Shown here piece after piece: positions 62,819 through 64,000 of a stretch of 64,000 nucleotides of DNA. Position numbers and translations under genes: made by a program. Origin of the DNA: an uncultured Roseburia sp. (GTDB lineage Bacteria > Bacillota > Clostridia > Lachnospirales > Lachnospiraceae); contig CALZGM010000020.1 of the NCBI GenBank assembly GCA_945787015.1, positions 1 through 64,000 on the forward strand, in the 5' to 3' direction. A model generated the notes under the pieces. It saw nothing but the letters and a program-made list of their open reading frames with translations, searched no databases and was not told where the DNA came from. Within the stretch, counting starts at the first letter, position 1. Each line of letters opens with the position of its first letter.

Positions 62819-64000
62819 ATGGATAAATTTGTATTGAATCTGATTCATCGTCCTGAGATGGTTCCGGAATATGCCGAAAAAGTGACCGGCCATGGCAAGA
62901 CAGAGGATATCGGAAGAAAAGCACTCTTAACAGAGTCCTTGGACATTTTTAAGACACAGCAGCGTATTGCCCATGAAAATGGTTTAAAAACAACCATTCA
63001 GATGACTTATGCAGCACTCTTCAACGATGAAGCTGTTGCACTCGCAAAAGCTGACCACGAAACATATGGCGATGAGATTTCCTTATCATTATTGGGACTT
63101 CCTTGTAAGGAATTCCGTGAGAAATACAAAACAAAGGATTTTTGTATCTGGATGTTTTCCATGGAAGACAAAAAGGAAATCGTAAATGATGTATTCGAAA
63201 AGTTCCATGAAAGATTTGGTTTCTATCCGGAATCAACAGGTTCTTATTATATGGATGCGGAACTTACGAACTTCATCAAAGAAAAATATCCGATGGTAAA
63301 ATGTGCAGTTGCAACCTGTTGGGAAGAGGGACCAAAGGCTTACCATACTTGTAATAATTCCTGGTATACCTTATTTGATGGCGGCCCATGGGCACCATGG
63401 ATTCCTTCCAAACAGAATACGCACGCACCGGCTGCCAACGAAGCAGAAGATAGTGGTATTGTTGCAATCCCACATTTATCTCGTGATTTGATTGCATGCT
63501 ATGACGGAAATGGTTCTAACTTTGGTACGCATCCACAGAACGTTTTACGCGGTATGATTTATGACTCCAAGACTTGGGAAATGCCATACTTCTACAACTT
63601 AGTAGATCAGTATCGCGACCTTGAAAAATACAACAATGGCTATGCATACAACATGATGTTTGTTGGACCTGGCTGGATGAATAAAATGGGACGTTGGGAA
63701 GCTCCATATGAGCTACTTTTAAAATCCTACGAGGATGGTTGTGCATATTATGGCAAGCTGAAAAAAGAAGGCAAGCTTGTTGATATGACCATGTCAGAGT
63801 TCGCAGATTATTATCGTGAAAAGAAACATTATACCGAACCGGAATGTGCACTATGGAGAGACATTTTATATGGTTCAGAGAAGCAGGTATTCTGGTACTG
63901 CGACCCATATATGAGAGCTTGTGTAAACATGGATCAGGGCGGTGCGATTGTAGACCTTCGTCCATACGCTGCAAAGCTGAAATGGGAAGTTGGTATCGGT
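62819..64000 (+). CDS. Unidentified conserved protein, 3' end beyond window
   Basis: Open from ATG 62819 (GGGAG nine nt upstream) to the window edge: at least 394 codons. No signal peptide, so probably cytoplasmic. Segments such as TTIQMTYAALFNDE, FGFYPESTGSYYMDAELTNFIKE and CAVATCWEEGPKAYHTC suggest a beta/alpha barrel of the glycoside hydrolase/deacetylase type. Many Trp, Tyr, Gly and Pro residues (GGPWAPWIPSKQNTHAP) suit a carbohydrate-active enzyme. I do not recognise a named family. Its promoter and operators duplicate those of the binding-protein gene, so it should be co-induced with maltodextrin uptake. Confidence 0.75.
   Translation, partial: MDKFVLNLIHRPEMVPEYAEKVTGHGKTEDIGRKALLTESLDIFKTQQRIAHENGLKTTIQMTYAALFNDEAVALAKADHETYGDEISLSLLGLPCKEFREKYKTKDFCIWMFSMEDKKEIVNDVFEKFHERFGFYPESTGSYYMDAELTNFIKEKYPMVKCAVATCWEEGPKAYHTCNNSWYTLFDGGPWAPWIPSKQNTHAPAANEAEDSGIVAIPHLSRDLIACYDGNGSNFGTHPQNVLRGMIYDSKTWEMPYFYNLVDQYRDLEKYNNGYAYNMMFVGPGWMNKMGRWEAPYELLLKSYEDGCAYYGKLKKEGKLVDMTMSEFADYYREKKHYTEPECALWRDILYGSEKQVFWYCDPYMRACVNMDQGGAIVDLRPYAAKLKWEVGIG

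Noticed and set aside
63516-63974. 152-codon minus-strand frame at the end
   Set aside because: Opposite strand of a clearly coding gene that runs off the window.

Overview
The window looks like chromosome from a Gram-positive anaerobic gut Firmicute of the family Lachnospiraceae, probably near Agathobacter/Roseburia (Eubacterium rectale group). Three things point there: moderate to low GC with strong GGAGG ribosome sites, family-typical proteins (DUF4317, DUF5692, Rpn-type nucleases, DUF4143 ATPases), and above all a membrane-anchored multi-CBM amylase plus a LacI / solute-binding protein / two permeases / lipoprotein alpha-amylase cluster. That gene order matches, from memory, the E. rectale starch loci. 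The species is inference; no 16S gene is present.

Layout. 1-4.9 kb: operon of a DUF5692 membrane protein, HypB, a 913-residue Fe-S/FAD oxidoreductase and HypA, with no hydrogenase, followed by a perfect 48-bp palindrome. 5.0-11.8 kb: a solute-binding lipoprotein with a large N-terminal extension, two sugar-type permeases, an HlyD-like adaptor and a MacB-like membrane protein, with no ATPase gene. 11.8-15.4 kb: glycosyltransferase-like protein, TPR lipoprotein, HflX. 15.4-18.4 kb: pyrC-pyrK-pyrD. 18.5-22.6 kb: soluble CZB chemoreceptor, GGDEF protein, Rpn-type nuclease with a doubtful N-terminus. 22.9-24.6 kb: a structured leader, pyrE, VanZ and a small membrane protein. 24.6-31.9 kb: M29-type peptidase, purE, an AAA/DUF4143 ATPase behind 33-bp-spaced direct repeats, then purM-purN-purD. 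32.0-36.3 kb: a GGDEF(degenerate)-EAL protein and minCDE. 36.4-42.5 kb: a 1988-residue surface amylase with cre/LacI-type operators. 42.5-45.3 kb: DUF4317, GNAT and small membrane proteins. 45.4-46.6 kb: two tRNA-Gly(GCC) genes, a scrambled third tRNA remnant with hairpins, and a toxin-antitoxin pair. 46.7-52.3 kb: thyA, a three-way-junction inverted-repeat element, folA, an AEC transporter, ilvBN and DUF554. 52.27-52.79 kb: a 522-bp imperfect palindrome filling a convergent intergenic gap. 52.8-55.4 kb: PAP2 protein and L,D-transpeptidase. 55.4-64 kb: the maltodextrin locus.

How it fits together. The starch genes appear to form one physiological unit. The wall-anchored amylase attacks starch outside the cell, the lipoprotein amylase trims products at the membrane, and the solute-binding protein (which carries an extra C-terminal beta-domain resembling SusE/SusF modules) hands maltodextrins to the MalF/MalG permeases. 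A local LacI regulator is flanked by repeated TTGCGCAA-type palindromes. The same sites occur in two near-duplicate promoter/leader regions, before the binding-protein gene and before the unidentified final gene, defining a compact predicted regulon. Second operators of the AACGTTTT type link this locus to the giant amylase promoter.

The rest is mostly housekeeping (pyrimidine, purine, folate/dTMP and branched-chain amino acid synthesis, division-site selection). The most unusual non-coding structures are the 522-bp palindrome, the thyA-folA three-way element, the pyrE leader and the rearranged tRNA-Gly tail.
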